From positions 23,642,022 to 23,706,021 of the forward strand of contig JARCOQ010000006.1 of the NCBI GenBank assembly GCA_029207755.1: a stretch of DNA of 64,000 nucleotides, in the 5' to 3' direction. The stretch is from Chamaea fasciata (Eukaryota; Chordata; Aves; Passeriformes; Sylviidae). Position 1 is the stretch's first letter, and the number at the start of each line of letters is the position of its first letter. The notes under the pieces are model-generated. The model made no database searches. It was not told where the DNA came from and was given only the letters and a program-made list of their open reading frames with translations. Positions 52,601 through 62,497 of the stretch are shown in pieces. The translations under genes were made by a program, and so were the position numbers.

Positions 52601-55600
52601 TTCATTTCTGATACTTGTACTCTGTAAGCAGATTTTTGAGCTATTTTGTTATACAAACTAAGTTATTTTTTACTAAAGGTAGGATGATCTGTATGCCAAG
52701 TGGTTCAGTGTATGTCTTTGCTGCATAGTTAAGTTTTCTTAAGAGGGATGATTACTTATTCATCCCTTTTTAAGTATTGATTTTTTAAAAGATAATAAAT
52801 ATTGGAATTTTATTTCTTGTGGCTTCTAATGATTTAATTGCAAGTTTCATTATTTATATAGAAGTAATTTTTTAATTTCATTTCTAATTTCCTTCATCAC
52901 CTTAAAAACAGTACTATTTCTATAGGTCTGAACATGAATAAGTGTTTGAAACTTATTAATAAGTATTGTTTTCCAGAAATGGTTAATACTTGAAAATTTT
53001 TGACTTACTGATAAAAGAACACTGGATTTTGTGCTGCTACCTATGTTTCAGTGTATGTAACTTTGTGTATAAATTTATGTTTACTAACATAGAAACACAT
53101 ACAGACAAGAGTTTGCTCATTTATTAGTCCTGCAGGAGACAGGAGTGATCAAGGGACAGGAGGGACTTAAGGCTTTGTTTTATGATAAGTTGTTTTGTTA
53201 CAGCTTCATCATGTTCCTCAGTAGGAAAAAAAATCCACTGAATTAAGAAAAAAAAAGTCAAATAAGTGACCAACTGAAAAAAAACCCCACCAACCAAAAA
53301 AATCTCACCAAATAGCAAAACTCAGAAAACCCCTTGTAACTATGTACTCTTTTCAGTGTGAAATTGGAGTTCTCTCCTGTGCTTTAGAAATATTCTGGGA
53401 CACTAATTTGATGTATCTTCTTTAGGAAACCCGTATTATGACAGTGTGGGGTCTCTAGGTGTTGGAACTTTGTTAGGAACTGTGTCAGCATTTCTAATCT
53501 ACACTAACACTGAAGCCCTGCTGGGACGATCCATTGAACCTGAACAGCTGCAGCGGCTCACCGAGTTACTAGAAAGTGATCCTGTAGTAAGGTAAGAGTC
53601 TTTGCAGCTCAGTCTCTACTATAAACAACAAAAAGCAAGAAAATAACATTTAATGAGAGAAATCTGGTAAGATTATTTTTAGTGTGGAATCTTCTGTGTT
53701 GGGATTCTAGATTCTTTAATATTGCTAACTTTTATTTCGGTGCTAAAACTTTCATTAAAAGACTACTTGTACCTCTCAGGTGTTCGTCATCTAAAACAGC
53801 ATTGCAGATACATTCTAACAGTCACATTAGTTACAGGAATTGACAATGACCTAATGAGAAAGCCATCACAAACTTAAAACTTTTTTCAAATTCATGAAAT
53901 GCAGGCACTTAAATTACACTGTTATGTTGCTTGAATAGTTTATTAGCACTTAAATATTTAAATTCTATTGCTGTTAATATTCTGTGTGTGGAATTCTGTA
54001 GTAGTTGGCAGGATGTGGTGCAGTAGCATTATGATGCAATGGATTTTTCATGTTACATGCTTATAAAATTAACTCATTGCTAATTTCTCCTTCTTAGCAA
54101 GTCTGCAATTTGTAGTAAACTTACAGCTCATTGGAATTCTAAAATCTTTCTCAAATGCTTTTCAATGAGCTATTTTAGCTTTACACTATTAACCTTGATT
54201 TAGAAGCAAACTTCTTTTTGTTTTCTTTTAAATCCTTGTTTAGTAATATATTTCTGTGTAAATCAGCTGACATATTGTGGTGCTTTTTTTATCTGTAGTT
54301 ATTTTTGAGCTGTGGAGGGAAAAGCCCATTAGTTAAAACGAGAGTGCTTGAAAGAAACGAAGTGCTTCATCATCACAGTTCCAAGCAAAAGGTCTGGATG
54401 ACATGCCCTTCATTCCAGAAACTAAACAAGAATCCTATTTGGCATAGAAATCTGTTAGAATTTTCACATGTCAGTAAATTAAGTGTTTGTGGTGGCCCTG
54501 GATTAGTCTGGATGGTGAAGGATGAGTCAGCAGTGCTGTGTTAGAGTAGGTGAGTTCACATGACTTCTGTACATGACTTCTGTAGTTCTTTTTTTCCGAA
54601 GCACACAGGTGGCTTTGGCTTGTCTTAGGCTGAAAGAATAAAATTTCTCCTAACCCAAGTACCATTTTAAATTGTATTCCATTTTTTGAGTGGCTCAAAT
54701 TTCTCAACAGAGCAGACTTAGTTCATGTTCCTCTTGCTATAGACTTTTTTTTTTTAAACAAGAAGTACCTTAATTTAAAAAAAAAAAAGCATGAATAATA
54801 AAAGAAAAACTTGTGAGAAACTGCATGTTTTTATTTTTTTGAGGTTAGAAGCTGAAACATGTTTGGGTGCTTATCATACCCTCTGTGTTCACATTGTCTT
54901 CAGTTATCTCTTTCTTAGATCCATTTCGTTAGCAGCTTTGATTTCTTTCAGTGCCCAGTTTGTCCTAGACCGAGTTCTTACAGCAAGCCTGCTATCTCTA
55001 GCATGGTTGATCTAATAAGACACCTGGTCTTAATCTCAGTTCTCCACAAACTTACATTACTCTTGCTTTTTACTAGGTATAATTTGGGGGAAAAGCTGAA
55101 AACAAACCAAAGGCTGAAATAAGGAAAAAATTACAGCAGCTGAAGTGACAAAGCCTTTTAAAATTAAGTATTTCTTCAAAGGGCTACCTTTGTATTTTCA
55201 TCAATATAAGCTTTGGACTTCCAGGAGTGTCAGCATTTTCTTGAATATTCAGACTCACATTTTCTAAAATGAAGGTGTATAGTAGTGTGTTGTACTCTTA
55301 CATATCCTTCTGACACAAAATGTAAAAGATAAAGCTTGTGATTACTGGCCTGCTTCTAAAGCTGTGACTAATATATGCTTTTTTATTTCAACCTTTCAGG
55401 GTTTTCAGTTCTCAGTACATTGCTTTTTGTAGTTGCCCCTCCCAGAATATTCCTCTCTTGTTCTTTCAGGCATGGTTTGCAGTGTTTATTTTCAGATGTG
55501 TTTTACCATATCAGAAGGAGATATATTAGGGAATCATTTAGTATTCATCAGAAAGTATTTTAGATCCAAATTGACCAAAGGATCCAGGGGCTCTGATATC

Positions 55601-58600
55601 TACTCCTCAGCCCCTGTTAGCACCATCACTTAAGTTACTATTCCAGCTGTAGCTTGCCTCTGAACATCACGATCCACTGTTAATTATGAAATACTTGATT
55701 ATCAGATAATACTAACTGCTGTCCTACTAAAATAAGTCTCTGTGGTGGTGATATTTTTTCAACTAAATCTTGATACTTTAATATTTTTTAATAACAGGAT
55801 TGTTTTACAAGACCTACATTCCCTAAAATCTTAATGACTGGAATTAGTGTTCTTAATATAGAATTCTTCCCCTCGCCTTTTTAACTGTTTTTCCTTCAGT
55901 TGTTATGTGAAGTTTTCCTCACTTAAATGGATAGCCTTGTTTACTGCTCTTAAATTTTGGCACAGTGTTGTTAATCTGGTTTGTTTTTGTTTTAATTCTC
56001 ATCAGTATTGCAGGATGAAAAATTAATTTTCCTTCACAGTTATTCTTAGTTCTTTTAACTCTTGAATATAAGTCTTATCTTGCCTGGGCAGATTATATGC
56101 ACTAAGGTAGACTGTTTTCCTTCACATTTATAGAATATGCATAATTTCACTGAACTTTTTCAGGATTAATAAGAAGCTCAAATATCACTTATCTTCTTGC
56201 TTAGTTCTGATAGGCACTTGATATGTCTTCAGCATTTTTGAATCACATGGCTCCAAATTCTCTTTATTGAGCACATCTGTTATCTTCAATACCCTCTTTG
56301 GGATGAAGTAGTTTGATGTCATCTAGTTTACTCCAATTAATCCTTTCTTGATTTGATAACTTCCTGCAGAATAGTTGTGTGAATTGGAATGGACCTGGAA
56401 AATCTTTATTACTGCCAGTAAGCTGATAGTAAATATTTAGGCAGGTTAGAAGTAAGATGTATTTTTGGTGTCTTTATATTTAGTTCATGTTCTATTTCTT
56501 TTTTTTAATATGCTTACCTCTCCTCCACCCTAAATAATACAAGAAATATTCTGTAAAAATTTCCTGTGATTGTTCATCTTAAAGTTTCTGTCTCCTGTTC
56601 TTTTTGGCTGTTCATTCTAACAGGCTCCTTCCAACATACATGCTTTCTGCTTTCTGCTTGCACTGCCTGTGATGTTATTTCTGATTTATAAACATTCAGA
56701 TGCAAAGAAGCATTTCTAGTTGGGAAGAGTAAATTTGCTTGAGACAAAGGGCATACTAAATTTACAGATTCTGTGAAATTGCACAATTTAACCAAATAAA
56801 TAGAGGTAAAGTTTGGTACTTTCTATCAAGTGAGCTGCATTGCTGCATCTAAATTTTGTGTTAGAATTTACCAAATAGTCAAGAATGCATTTTTCTGTTA
56901 ATAAAACTAGAAGTCTTTGAAGTCTTTTATACTTGTTTTATTTTGAAAATGTCAGAAGCAGGAATTTAAAAAATATGAACCTTTTGTGATTTGTGTCCCA
57001 TGTTTTAGTCTCAACATATTTTTTCTGACCTTGATGGAAAAATGTGGAAACTTACCCTACAGTGGCAATTTTAAATTTTCTTGGCTTTGAAGATAAACTG
57101 AGTTTTTGTTAATATAATTAGGAAAAAGATCAATTTTTTTTAAATTTTGTGTTTATTTCACTTTTGAAATTCATCACATCTTGATCCTGAGTTTGCTTCT
57201 TATCCCATAAAAATTAAGAGCTTGCTGTTTACTACCTATATTCACACATTAGAATTTGTCCAACAAGCTGGAACAAAAGTCTGCTGCAAAAACCCAGAAT
57301 TTTTCAAAGGACCAAAATACAAACATTAGAACTTTCATGTTCTAGTATTGATTAGGAGCCTTTAAGTAAATATACATTTTCAGCATTTATGAACATGATA
57401 AGCTGTGATTAATAGTTCTGAAGGATCAAAAATTAATTCCAAACACAACTTTTTCTTATGTCAAATATATTTTTGAAAATTCTCCAAATGATCATGCTTT
57501 TGCCAACTTTAGAATAGGATAGTTCTATAATTGCAGTGTGTCCTTTCATTAATTAATAACTGGTTATTGTTCCTTTCCTCAGAATTTGGGGTACCTAATA
57601 ACTGTTAAATAGTGTCATGTATATGCACAAAAACTTCTCTGCAGTGGAAAATAAGTTGGACATAAACTTTTAACACAGAATGGGGAAGTTCTCACATTTT
57701 TTAATTGTGGAAAATTTTTTTTAATATACTGTTACTCTAGTTCTAGGTCTGGGATATTTCTAGTTATCTGTCTTTTATTGCAGTGATTTATAGATATGTT
57801 GGTGTTGCAGAAACCTGTGGAAGTGATATAACCAGTTAAACATAAATCAGTATTTAATGGAAGTGTGGGTGGGCAAAATGAGGATATTTTGTCAAAGATT
57901 GACCTTTTAAAATTACAGGATCATTTTGTCGTGACAGTATTGTTAACATGAGAAGTCAAACTAGCTAGTGGTTTGTTCTATATTGTTTTACATTTCCTTT
58001 AAAAATATATTTTGCAGAGCAATTCATGATGTTAAGGCCACAGACATGGGAATGAGCAAAGTGAGATTCAAGGCAGAAGTCGATTTTGATGGACGTGTTG
58101 TTACTCGGTCTTACCTGGAAAAACAAGACATCGAACAGCTGCTACAAGTATGCATCAAAAATTGCTTTTGTAACCCCGAATATTTGATACTTAACAATTT
58201 CAAGTACCTCTAAACCCAAGACTTGCAAATAGATGAGATACATTTAACTTCTTCATTTGAAGGGTTGCAGGGTTACTTTATGTTAGTGTTTTAAATGTAC
58301 TTAGAGATAACTGTATTATGTGCTGCTAAAAAAGAGCTACTTTTGGCCTGAGAAGGAGGAAGGCAAGGGATTTTTTTAACTCATTACCCTTGAGATTGGC
58401 TCAGGTGATCACAGCCAGGTCCTAATAATGCCAAGGTTGTGTGTTTGCTCCCTGCACTGGCCATTCATACAAGTGTTGGAGTCAATAACCCTTGTGTGTC
58501 CCTTCCAACTTGGAGTATTCTATGATTCTGTGATTGTTTTGTTAGAAAATACAGATTTGTAAAAAAAAATTAATGAGAACGTAATTCTTCCAATACATTT

Positions 58601-61600
58601 ATTGAATTACAAGATCTGCAGTTAAAACTAGAAGCTTGTCACCTGCAAACAGGCATCTGTTTTGGCAGAGCCATTTGCCCTTGGCATGGGTGGTGCAGTG
58701 TTGAGGTTTACAGGTCGAGCCTTTCAGGCTCAGTGGGAATATGGATTGCTTGTGTCACATGATGTAGCATTTTGATGATGTTTAAAAATCAATCATCCTT
58801 CAGTAAGTGTCAGTCTCTGATTTCATCAGTATGGTTTCAGAGCAGCTTTACTTAAGCCGTCTTTTCAATATAGAAATGCAGAGCTGTTCTCTGCTGTATT
58901 CTATATGGCAGAGCTATGAAGTATGAAGAAAATATTTATCTGAATAAAAGGAGAGTTTTGACAGGACCTTGTTTTTTTTCACTGGTACCTTGCTTATGTA
59001 CATTTGTTTGTGTATGAAATTTCTTTCTTTTCTACCCTTTCAAAATGAAATACAGATTTTTGTCTGTCCATTAAACATGACTTACAAGTTACGTTTACTT
59101 TTAAATTTTACATTGCAATTTTAAATCATTTAGTCAGTATCCCAGTTTTAAAAACATGCTATTGTCAAAATAAGTATTTGTATGTGTATGTATAGTGCAA
59201 TATCTCATCTATTCATCTACTGGATTTCAATTTATTACATTTTTGAGAGGAAGAGTGCTGTCAGCATTGTACTACTGAGACACTGCAAGTTTGCCTGATT
59301 TTATATTGCCAGTTGCTTTGCTGTTGCAGTTTTTAGCATACTAGTCTTCTTAAAAAGGCTTTGTTAGCTTTTATTTTTTACCTGTTACTCCCTTTGGGAA
59401 TTGCTTACAACCTTTGCTAGTTCTTCCAATACTTTGAGTATTGTTGGGAAAGATCTTCCCAATTGATTCTAGGTTGGCAACTGTGTCTTACACAGGTCAT
59501 TGTTGTTTCATGTAGTAACCTCATGTCAGCTATAAAACTGTCATTGAAGCTTCTTTCAGTAGGCTTCAGCCATCCGAAGTCAAATGCAGACAGCATGCTT
59601 GCCTTTTGACCTATACTTCTTTAAATAAGCAGCTCATTCAACTAGCACCGCTGTCAATGTTATTCTTTCTACAGTTGTGAAATATTTGTTGAAATGCTGT
59701 CATTTAGATTACCTTGGATTTTTTCTTGTTAGAATTGCTGTGATTGTAGTCCCTGGGTTATGTGGTCGAGATGTGTTTTAAGCTTGCTCAATTACGTTAT
59801 TCCTCTTCAGTTTTAGGGTAGCGAGAAGGGGAAAGAAGTTGCTGTCATGTACTTGTATGCACAAGAAGAATTAGCTGTTTCATAGTTTGTTTCTGTTTAC
59901 AATAACCTCTTTGTCCTAAACGTGCTGCAGCTGAGATAAACTACAGGACAAATGGCTTCCAGATAGCTTGGTGTGAGACCGCTAAGGAAAGCTCTCTGAA
60001 AGGTGATAGACATAAAGTAAATATAAGAAAAAAGTTCTTTACTGTGGTAAAGGGTGGTGAGACAGTGGAACAGGTTGCCTAGAGAAGTTGTGGATGCCCC
60101 ATCCCTTGAGGTGTTTAGGGACAGGTTGGATGGGGCCCTGAGTGACCTGGTGTGGCAGAAAGTGTCCCTGCCCACGGCAGTGGGGGAACAACTAGATGAT
60201 CTTTAAGACCTTGATACTGTAGTACCTGCTTTGGTGCTGCTGCTGTCTGTGGTTTTTTGGATGGTGGAGTTTAACATCCTGTCTTCCTTAGTCTCATTCC
60301 TTCAGTTTCACGTGCTGTTGTTCTGTTTAGTCTGAGTTCCTGTCAACTGTCTTCAAGTTTCTGATATTATGGAAGCAACATTTGTTGTAATCCTTGTGGA
60401 CTTTCAGATGAGTTGGTTATTTGATGCCCAGAGTAGGCAGGGTAATGAAATAACAAGAATGTAGAAAATGGAGAAAGAATACACGGGGGTACCCTGCTCT
60501 ACCTTGCTGTGAGGAATACCTCAGAAACTTCTAGAAAATGAATGAAATTCTCTAAACTTATTTGGAAAGTTAAGGAGGAAAGCAATTAAAGATAGGTTTT
60601 GTATCAAATGCAGGTGATAATGACAGAGCCAGCTGTTTTCATCGACTGGATGCTACTCTTCTGTGTCTTTGAGATACAAGAACAGATGATGTTTTGAGAG
60701 TAAATAGCAAAAGCTGGAGTGTTTTGTTTAGGTTTTTTTTCCTCCCTCTTGAAATATGTCAAGACCCTCTGGAGTGTTATTCCTTTATTTTCTTTTCCTC
60801 ATCTCAATCTCTTACATTTAATTTCTTCCTAGGAAATTCAGCAAGTGAAAACCCTTGAAGAGTTAGAAGCCTTTATGCTTAAGCATGGTGAGAATATCAT
60901 TGACATGCTGGGTGCTGAAGTAGACAGACTTGAGAAGGACCTGAAGGTAAATTTAACTGCTTATTAGCAAGTGCTTATTCTGTGGTATATTTTAAACAGT
61001 ATCACTGCATCTAATTTCTGGGATTTCATTTGTAAATATGAGAGAGGAAAAGAAGTTGATATTACAAATGCAGATTTTCTTGCTATAGTAGTATTATCTT
61101 AGTTCTGGTCACCAGCAAATCCTTACTTTACCACTGATCCATTTGTTTTATCTTTTGTTCCATTTTATACCAACCCAGAACAAATTTTCATTCAATAGAC
61201 CCCTGAATGTGTCTTTTTTTACTGTATTCTCAGAATGTCAGACTATTTATAGGCTGTTGTATTCTGTTTTGGGTGTAAAAAAGTAAATTCTCTTTATTTT
61301 TTTTTAACTGGTTCTTAGAATTGTATCAAATATTTCTGGGTGATGGGACTGCTACTCAACATATTTCACTCTTATTGAAGTCATACAGTGTTTATTTTAC
61401 TTTACAAAGTAAAGATAAGCTGTCTTATCTTTTTTTTTTTTTTTCATCCTGCAATTTAAATATCCTCTGGCTGAGGATGGAAGAAAGGGTTGTTCCCATT
61501 TTTAATTTTGTAAGTGTATTGGGGCTGTCAGTCTTACCTTCCTGGCATGAATTCATAATTCCAAGTATACTGACCCCCAGATAAATGCAGTCCTGCCATG

Positions 61601-62497
61601 ACTGTCTCTTCTGACCATGAGAGTGGTGACTCAAGAGCATGTCTGTCCTTGCTTGTTATATTTCATAAATATTCTAGTTTAAGTTTCTATCCCTAGGGTT
61701 GTCCTGTTTAAGAATCAAAATATTATTTTTGATTTTAATGGTATCATCTGAATCAGTTCTTCATGCATGGTTTTTGAGGAGCAGGATCATGCCTAAATTT
61801 CTTCATAAACATGGATACTGCTTTTTGGTATAGGCATATATATATAGCAATTGTGCTGGTATTGAGTAGGGTTTACTAAATATACAAGGCACATTCACAT
61901 GCTGGATGTCTTTGAAGTCATGACTTCCTCATGGATTGTACAATTCATGTAATGGTGATAACATATTTCTGTAATATCAGAAAATACATATTTCTTAATA
62001 GAAACGGTGTTCTGAATCTTTATAAATAGCTTCAGTGGCATAGAACAAATTATTTCAGCAATCTTACCCGTTATTCAGGTAAGTATCTGTTGAAAATTTA
62101 AGAAAGTGAGATACATATATATATATATGTATCTGAACAGTTTTATATAAAACTCTACTGCCTTGTTAAAATTGAGAGCTCCTCCATACTTGATAAAGCA
62201 TAAGAACTAATTTATCCATGATGTTGAAAAGTATTTTTCAAATAAAAAGATATGACTTAGCCTTCCAAAATTGCCTTATAATATGGACAATGTTTATTGA
62301 AACCCTTCCTCATTTTAAAATAGTCCCTATGTTACCCAAAAAGGGGATCTGTTACCCAGTTGCCAACATCATACTGGAAATGCATTATTTGTAACCATGT
62401 ACAAAAATGTGTTTGAATATTTTCAATACGTTGTTTTTAAATTCTATTTCAGCAACGAAATCCTGATGTTCGTCATGTGGATTTGGAGATACTGTAG
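34582..62497 (+). CDS. SLC30A9: SLC30A9 / ZnT9, mitochondrial zinc exporter (18 coding exons, 569 aa)
   Basis: The CDS joins 18 exons listed separately below; the sum is 1710 nt, all in frame with GT-AG introns. The product follows human SLC30A9 (568 aa from memory) end to end. Residues 1-70 contain no acidic residue and many Arg, fitting a mitochondrial presequence. Residues about 113-224 hold the XPA-like conserved region (REYGPKYTQNNFITGVRAIN, YLRSDVEAKSLEVWGSPEAL). The cation-efflux domain spans about 239-452 with six membrane segments, H273/D277 in TM2 (HSLAD) and DPSHPYGF at 296-303. A soluble ferredoxin-like end follows. The family exports zinc from mitochondria; the human protein was also named HUEL/GAC63 for nuclear coactivator work, and an LxxLL (LTELL, 463-467) is present. 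The first of two adjacent ATGs has the strong context GCCGCCGCCATGA, so I start there. Confidence 0.97.
36464..36640 (+). CDS. SLC30A9: SLC30A9 coding exon 2
   Basis: The acceptor follows a T-run ending CTTGTTAG. It encodes G33 to T91 plus one base, ending HKGET, a poorly conserved low-complexity region that continues the presequence. Two possible donors are 10 nt apart (GTGAAA at 36631 and GTAGTA at 36641); only the second keeps frame into exon 3. Confidence 0.9.
39219..39281 (+). CDS. SLC30A9: SLC30A9 coding exon 3
   Basis: It lies between ATTTTACAG and the donor GTAAAGAA. It encodes GQDTASAGQKQSSPKQPIQV-K (residues 92-112) plus one base, aligning with the human segment that ends LQVRVKAVLKK. 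Confidence 0.92.
39803..40124. mobile_element. LTR fragment of an avian endogenous retrovirus in SLC30A9 intron 3
   Basis: Landmarks GGCTGGACACCAGATGCCCA, GAGAGATCACTCACCAATTA, GGGCAAAACAGATT, TTATTTTATTGCCAGTCAAA and CTTAAAACACCTTCC match a repeat I know from many bird genomes and take to be an ERV LTR. No retroviral coding region is next to it, so it looks like a solo or truncated LTR. Family name, orientation and exact ends are not settled. Confidence 0.55.
41876..41975 (+). CDS. SLC30A9: SLC30A9 coding exon 4
   Basis: The acceptor is TTTTTTTTAAG and the donor GTATGATG. It encodes residues 113-145, including VKAVLKKREYGPKYTQNNF and ITGVRAINEFCLKS, the start of the XPA-like region. Confidence 0.97.
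42085..42126. repeat. Perfect 21-bp tandem duplication in SLC30A9 intron 4
   Basis: Two identical 21-bp units (each beginning TTGTGGTGTACTT) lie back to back, then TTG of a third. Identity suggests a recent slip. Confidence 0.95.
42770..42862 (+). CDS. SLC30A9: SLC30A9 coding exon 5
   Basis: The acceptor is TTTCCTTAG and the donor GTAAGAAC. It encodes residues 146-176 (DLDQLRKIKRRSPHDDTET then FTVYLRSDVEA) and two bases of K177. Confidence 0.97.
43094..43176 (+). CDS. SLC30A9: SLC30A9 coding exon 6
   Basis: The acceptor is CTTCATGCAG and the donor GTGAGTAT. It encodes SLEVWGSPEALARERKRRK-EAEIKYRE, the end of the XPA-like region running into a charged helix. Confidence 0.96.
43428..43440. 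repeat. Poly-G tract (13 nt) in SLC30A9 intron 6
   Basis: Uninterrupted G13 followed by CAGGGC. Confidence 0.95.
44267..44325 (+). CDS. SLC30A9: SLC30A9 coding exon 7
   Basis: The acceptor is TGTACTGCAG and the donor GTAAGGAC, phase 0. It encodes NLFRNQRLLWEYKEFFGNTK (to residue 224), aligning with human RLFRNQKILREYRDFLGNTK. Confidence 0.96.
45033..45100 (+). CDS. SLC30A9: SLC30A9 coding exon 8
   Basis: The acceptor is CTTTATGTAG and the donor GTAAGT, followed at once by a run of 21 A. It encodes PRSSTAAMFFKGPGKVVMVA-IC, opening membrane segment 1. Confidence 0.96.
45107..45127. repeat. Poly-A tract (21 nt) beside the exon 8 donor
   Basis: A21 follows GTAAGT directly, starting at intron base 7. 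Confidence 0.95.
47553..47655 (+). CDS. SLC30A9: SLC30A9 coding exon 9
   Basis: The acceptor is TTTGTTTTCAG and the donor GTAAGTAT. It encodes I247 to Q281: the rest of TM1 and TM2 with the metal-binding HSLAD motif (H273, D277). Confidence 0.97.
49472..49527 (+). CDS. SLC30A9: SLC30A9 coding exon 10
   Basis: The acceptor is CTTAAATAG and the donor GTAAGCTT. It encodes ALLALGISQSARTPDPSH-P, finishing TM2 and beginning the DPSHPYGF loop typical of cation-efflux proteins. Confidence 0.96.
50815..50950 (+). CDS. SLC30A9: SLC30A9 coding exon 11
   Basis: The acceptor is TTTCTTCTAG and the donor GTAAGCTG. It encodes residues 300-345: PYGFTNMRYIASLISGVGIF, MMGAGLSWYHGIMGLLY and PHPVESLLW, containing TM3. 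Confidence 0.97.
51384..51423 (+). CDS. SLC30A9: SLC30A9 coding exon 12 (40-nt small exon)
   Basis: The acceptor follows a T-run ending CTATACAG; the donor is GTATGCAG. It encodes AYCILAGSLVSEG (346-358) plus one base, part of TM4. It is the shortest internal exon, and its 40 nt length is not a multiple of three, so skipping it would shift frame. Confidence 0.95.
51860..51931 (+). CDS. SLC30A9: SLC30A9 coding exon 13
   Basis: The acceptor is TTGTTGTTTCAG and the donor GTATGTAT. It encodes ATLLVAINEIRRSARAKGLS-FYQY (359-382), the end of TM4 and the basic loop before TM5. The exon is 72 nt, so skipping would keep frame. Confidence 0.96.
52391..52498 (+). CDS. SLC30A9: SLC30A9 coding exon 14
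   Basis: The acceptor is GTATGTGCAG and the donor GTAAAATT. It encodes V383 to T418, including SRDPSTN and TM5 (VVLLEDAAAVLSVAVAATCM). E397/D398 stand where most ZnT transporters have HxxxD. Confidence 0.97.
53426..53591 (+). CDS. SLC30A9: SLC30A9 coding exon 15
   Basis: The acceptor is TATCTTCTTTAG and the donor GTAAGAGT. It encodes G419 to V473 with TM6 (SLGVGTLLGTVSAFLIYTN), the EALLGRSIEPEQ linker and the LxxLL-type LTELL at 463-467. Confidence 0.97.
58018..58147 (+). CDS. SLC30A9: SLC30A9 coding exon 16
   Basis: The acceptor is ATTTTGCAG and the donor GTATGCAT, phase 0. It encodes R474 to Q517 (AIHDVKATDMGMSKVRFKAE then VDFDGRVVTRSYLEKQDIEQ), the soluble C-terminal domain of the efflux family. 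Confidence 0.97.
58389..58536 (+). mobile_element. tRNA-Ile-derived SINE with CR1 tail (TguSINE1-like) in SLC30A9 intron 16
   Basis: The first 75 bp are a decayed tRNA-Ile: A box TTGGCTCAGGTGA (58397-58409), anticodon loop CTAATAA with AAT at 58424-58426, B box GTGTTTGCTCC (58441-58451), and acceptor end GGCCA (58459-58463). Then a CR1 3' end follows (TTGGAGTCAATAACCCTTGT, TCCCTTCCAACTTGG, TATTCTATGATTCTGTGA). This head-plus-tail structure is that of TguSINE1-type avian SINEs mobilised by CR1. It is not a working tRNA gene: the stems are mutated. Confidence 0.8.
59999..60213 (+). mobile_element. CR1 LINE 3'-end fragment (sense) in SLC30A9 intron 16
   Basis: AAAAAAGTTCTTTACTGTGG, GGAACAGGTTGCCTAGAGAA, GTTGTGGATGCCCCATCCCT and ACTAGATGATCTTTAAG follow the sense CR1 3' end. 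The 5' boundary is unclear; the preceding 90 bp may belong to it too. Confidence 0.88.
60833..60946 (+). CDS. SLC30A9: SLC30A9 coding exon 17
   Basis: The acceptor is TTCTTCCTAG and the donor GTAAATTT, phase 0 on both sides. It encodes residues 518-555 (EIQQVKTLEELEAFMLKHGE then NIIDMLGAEVDRLEKDLK), mostly helical. Confidence 0.97.
62109..62134. repeat. Perfect 26-bp palindrome with TA core in SLC30A9 intron 17
   Basis: AGATACAT, an alternating TA core and ATGTATCT form a 26-bp sequence equal to its reverse complement, 318 bp before the last exon. Confidence 0.95.
62453..62497 (+). CDS. SLC30A9: SLC30A9 coding exon 18 (last) with stop
   Basis: The acceptor is TTCTATTTCAG. It encodes QRNPDVRHVDLEIL and TAG at 62495-62497, matching the human C-terminus nearly residue for residue. 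Confidence 0.97.
   Translation, partial: QRNPDVRHVDLEIL

Larger units (their letters stand above)
34679..62452 (+). other. SLC30A9: SLC30A9 introns
   Basis: There are seventeen U2-type GT-AG introns, the largest 53592-58017, followed by 58148-60832 (SINE and CR1), 39282-41875 (LTR), 36641-39218 and 45101-47552. Intron 8 starts with the A21 run; intron 14 ends near 52391 after a TTG repeat. A stretch at about 44690-44850 is richer in GC and may be an old repeat I do not recognise. No nested gene was seen. Confidence 0.75.

Noticed and set aside
58389..58463. A tRNA-Ile(AAT) gene
   Set aside because: Stems are mutated, the 3' end runs straight into a CR1 tail and no Pol III terminator follows the acceptor end; it is the head of a SINE.
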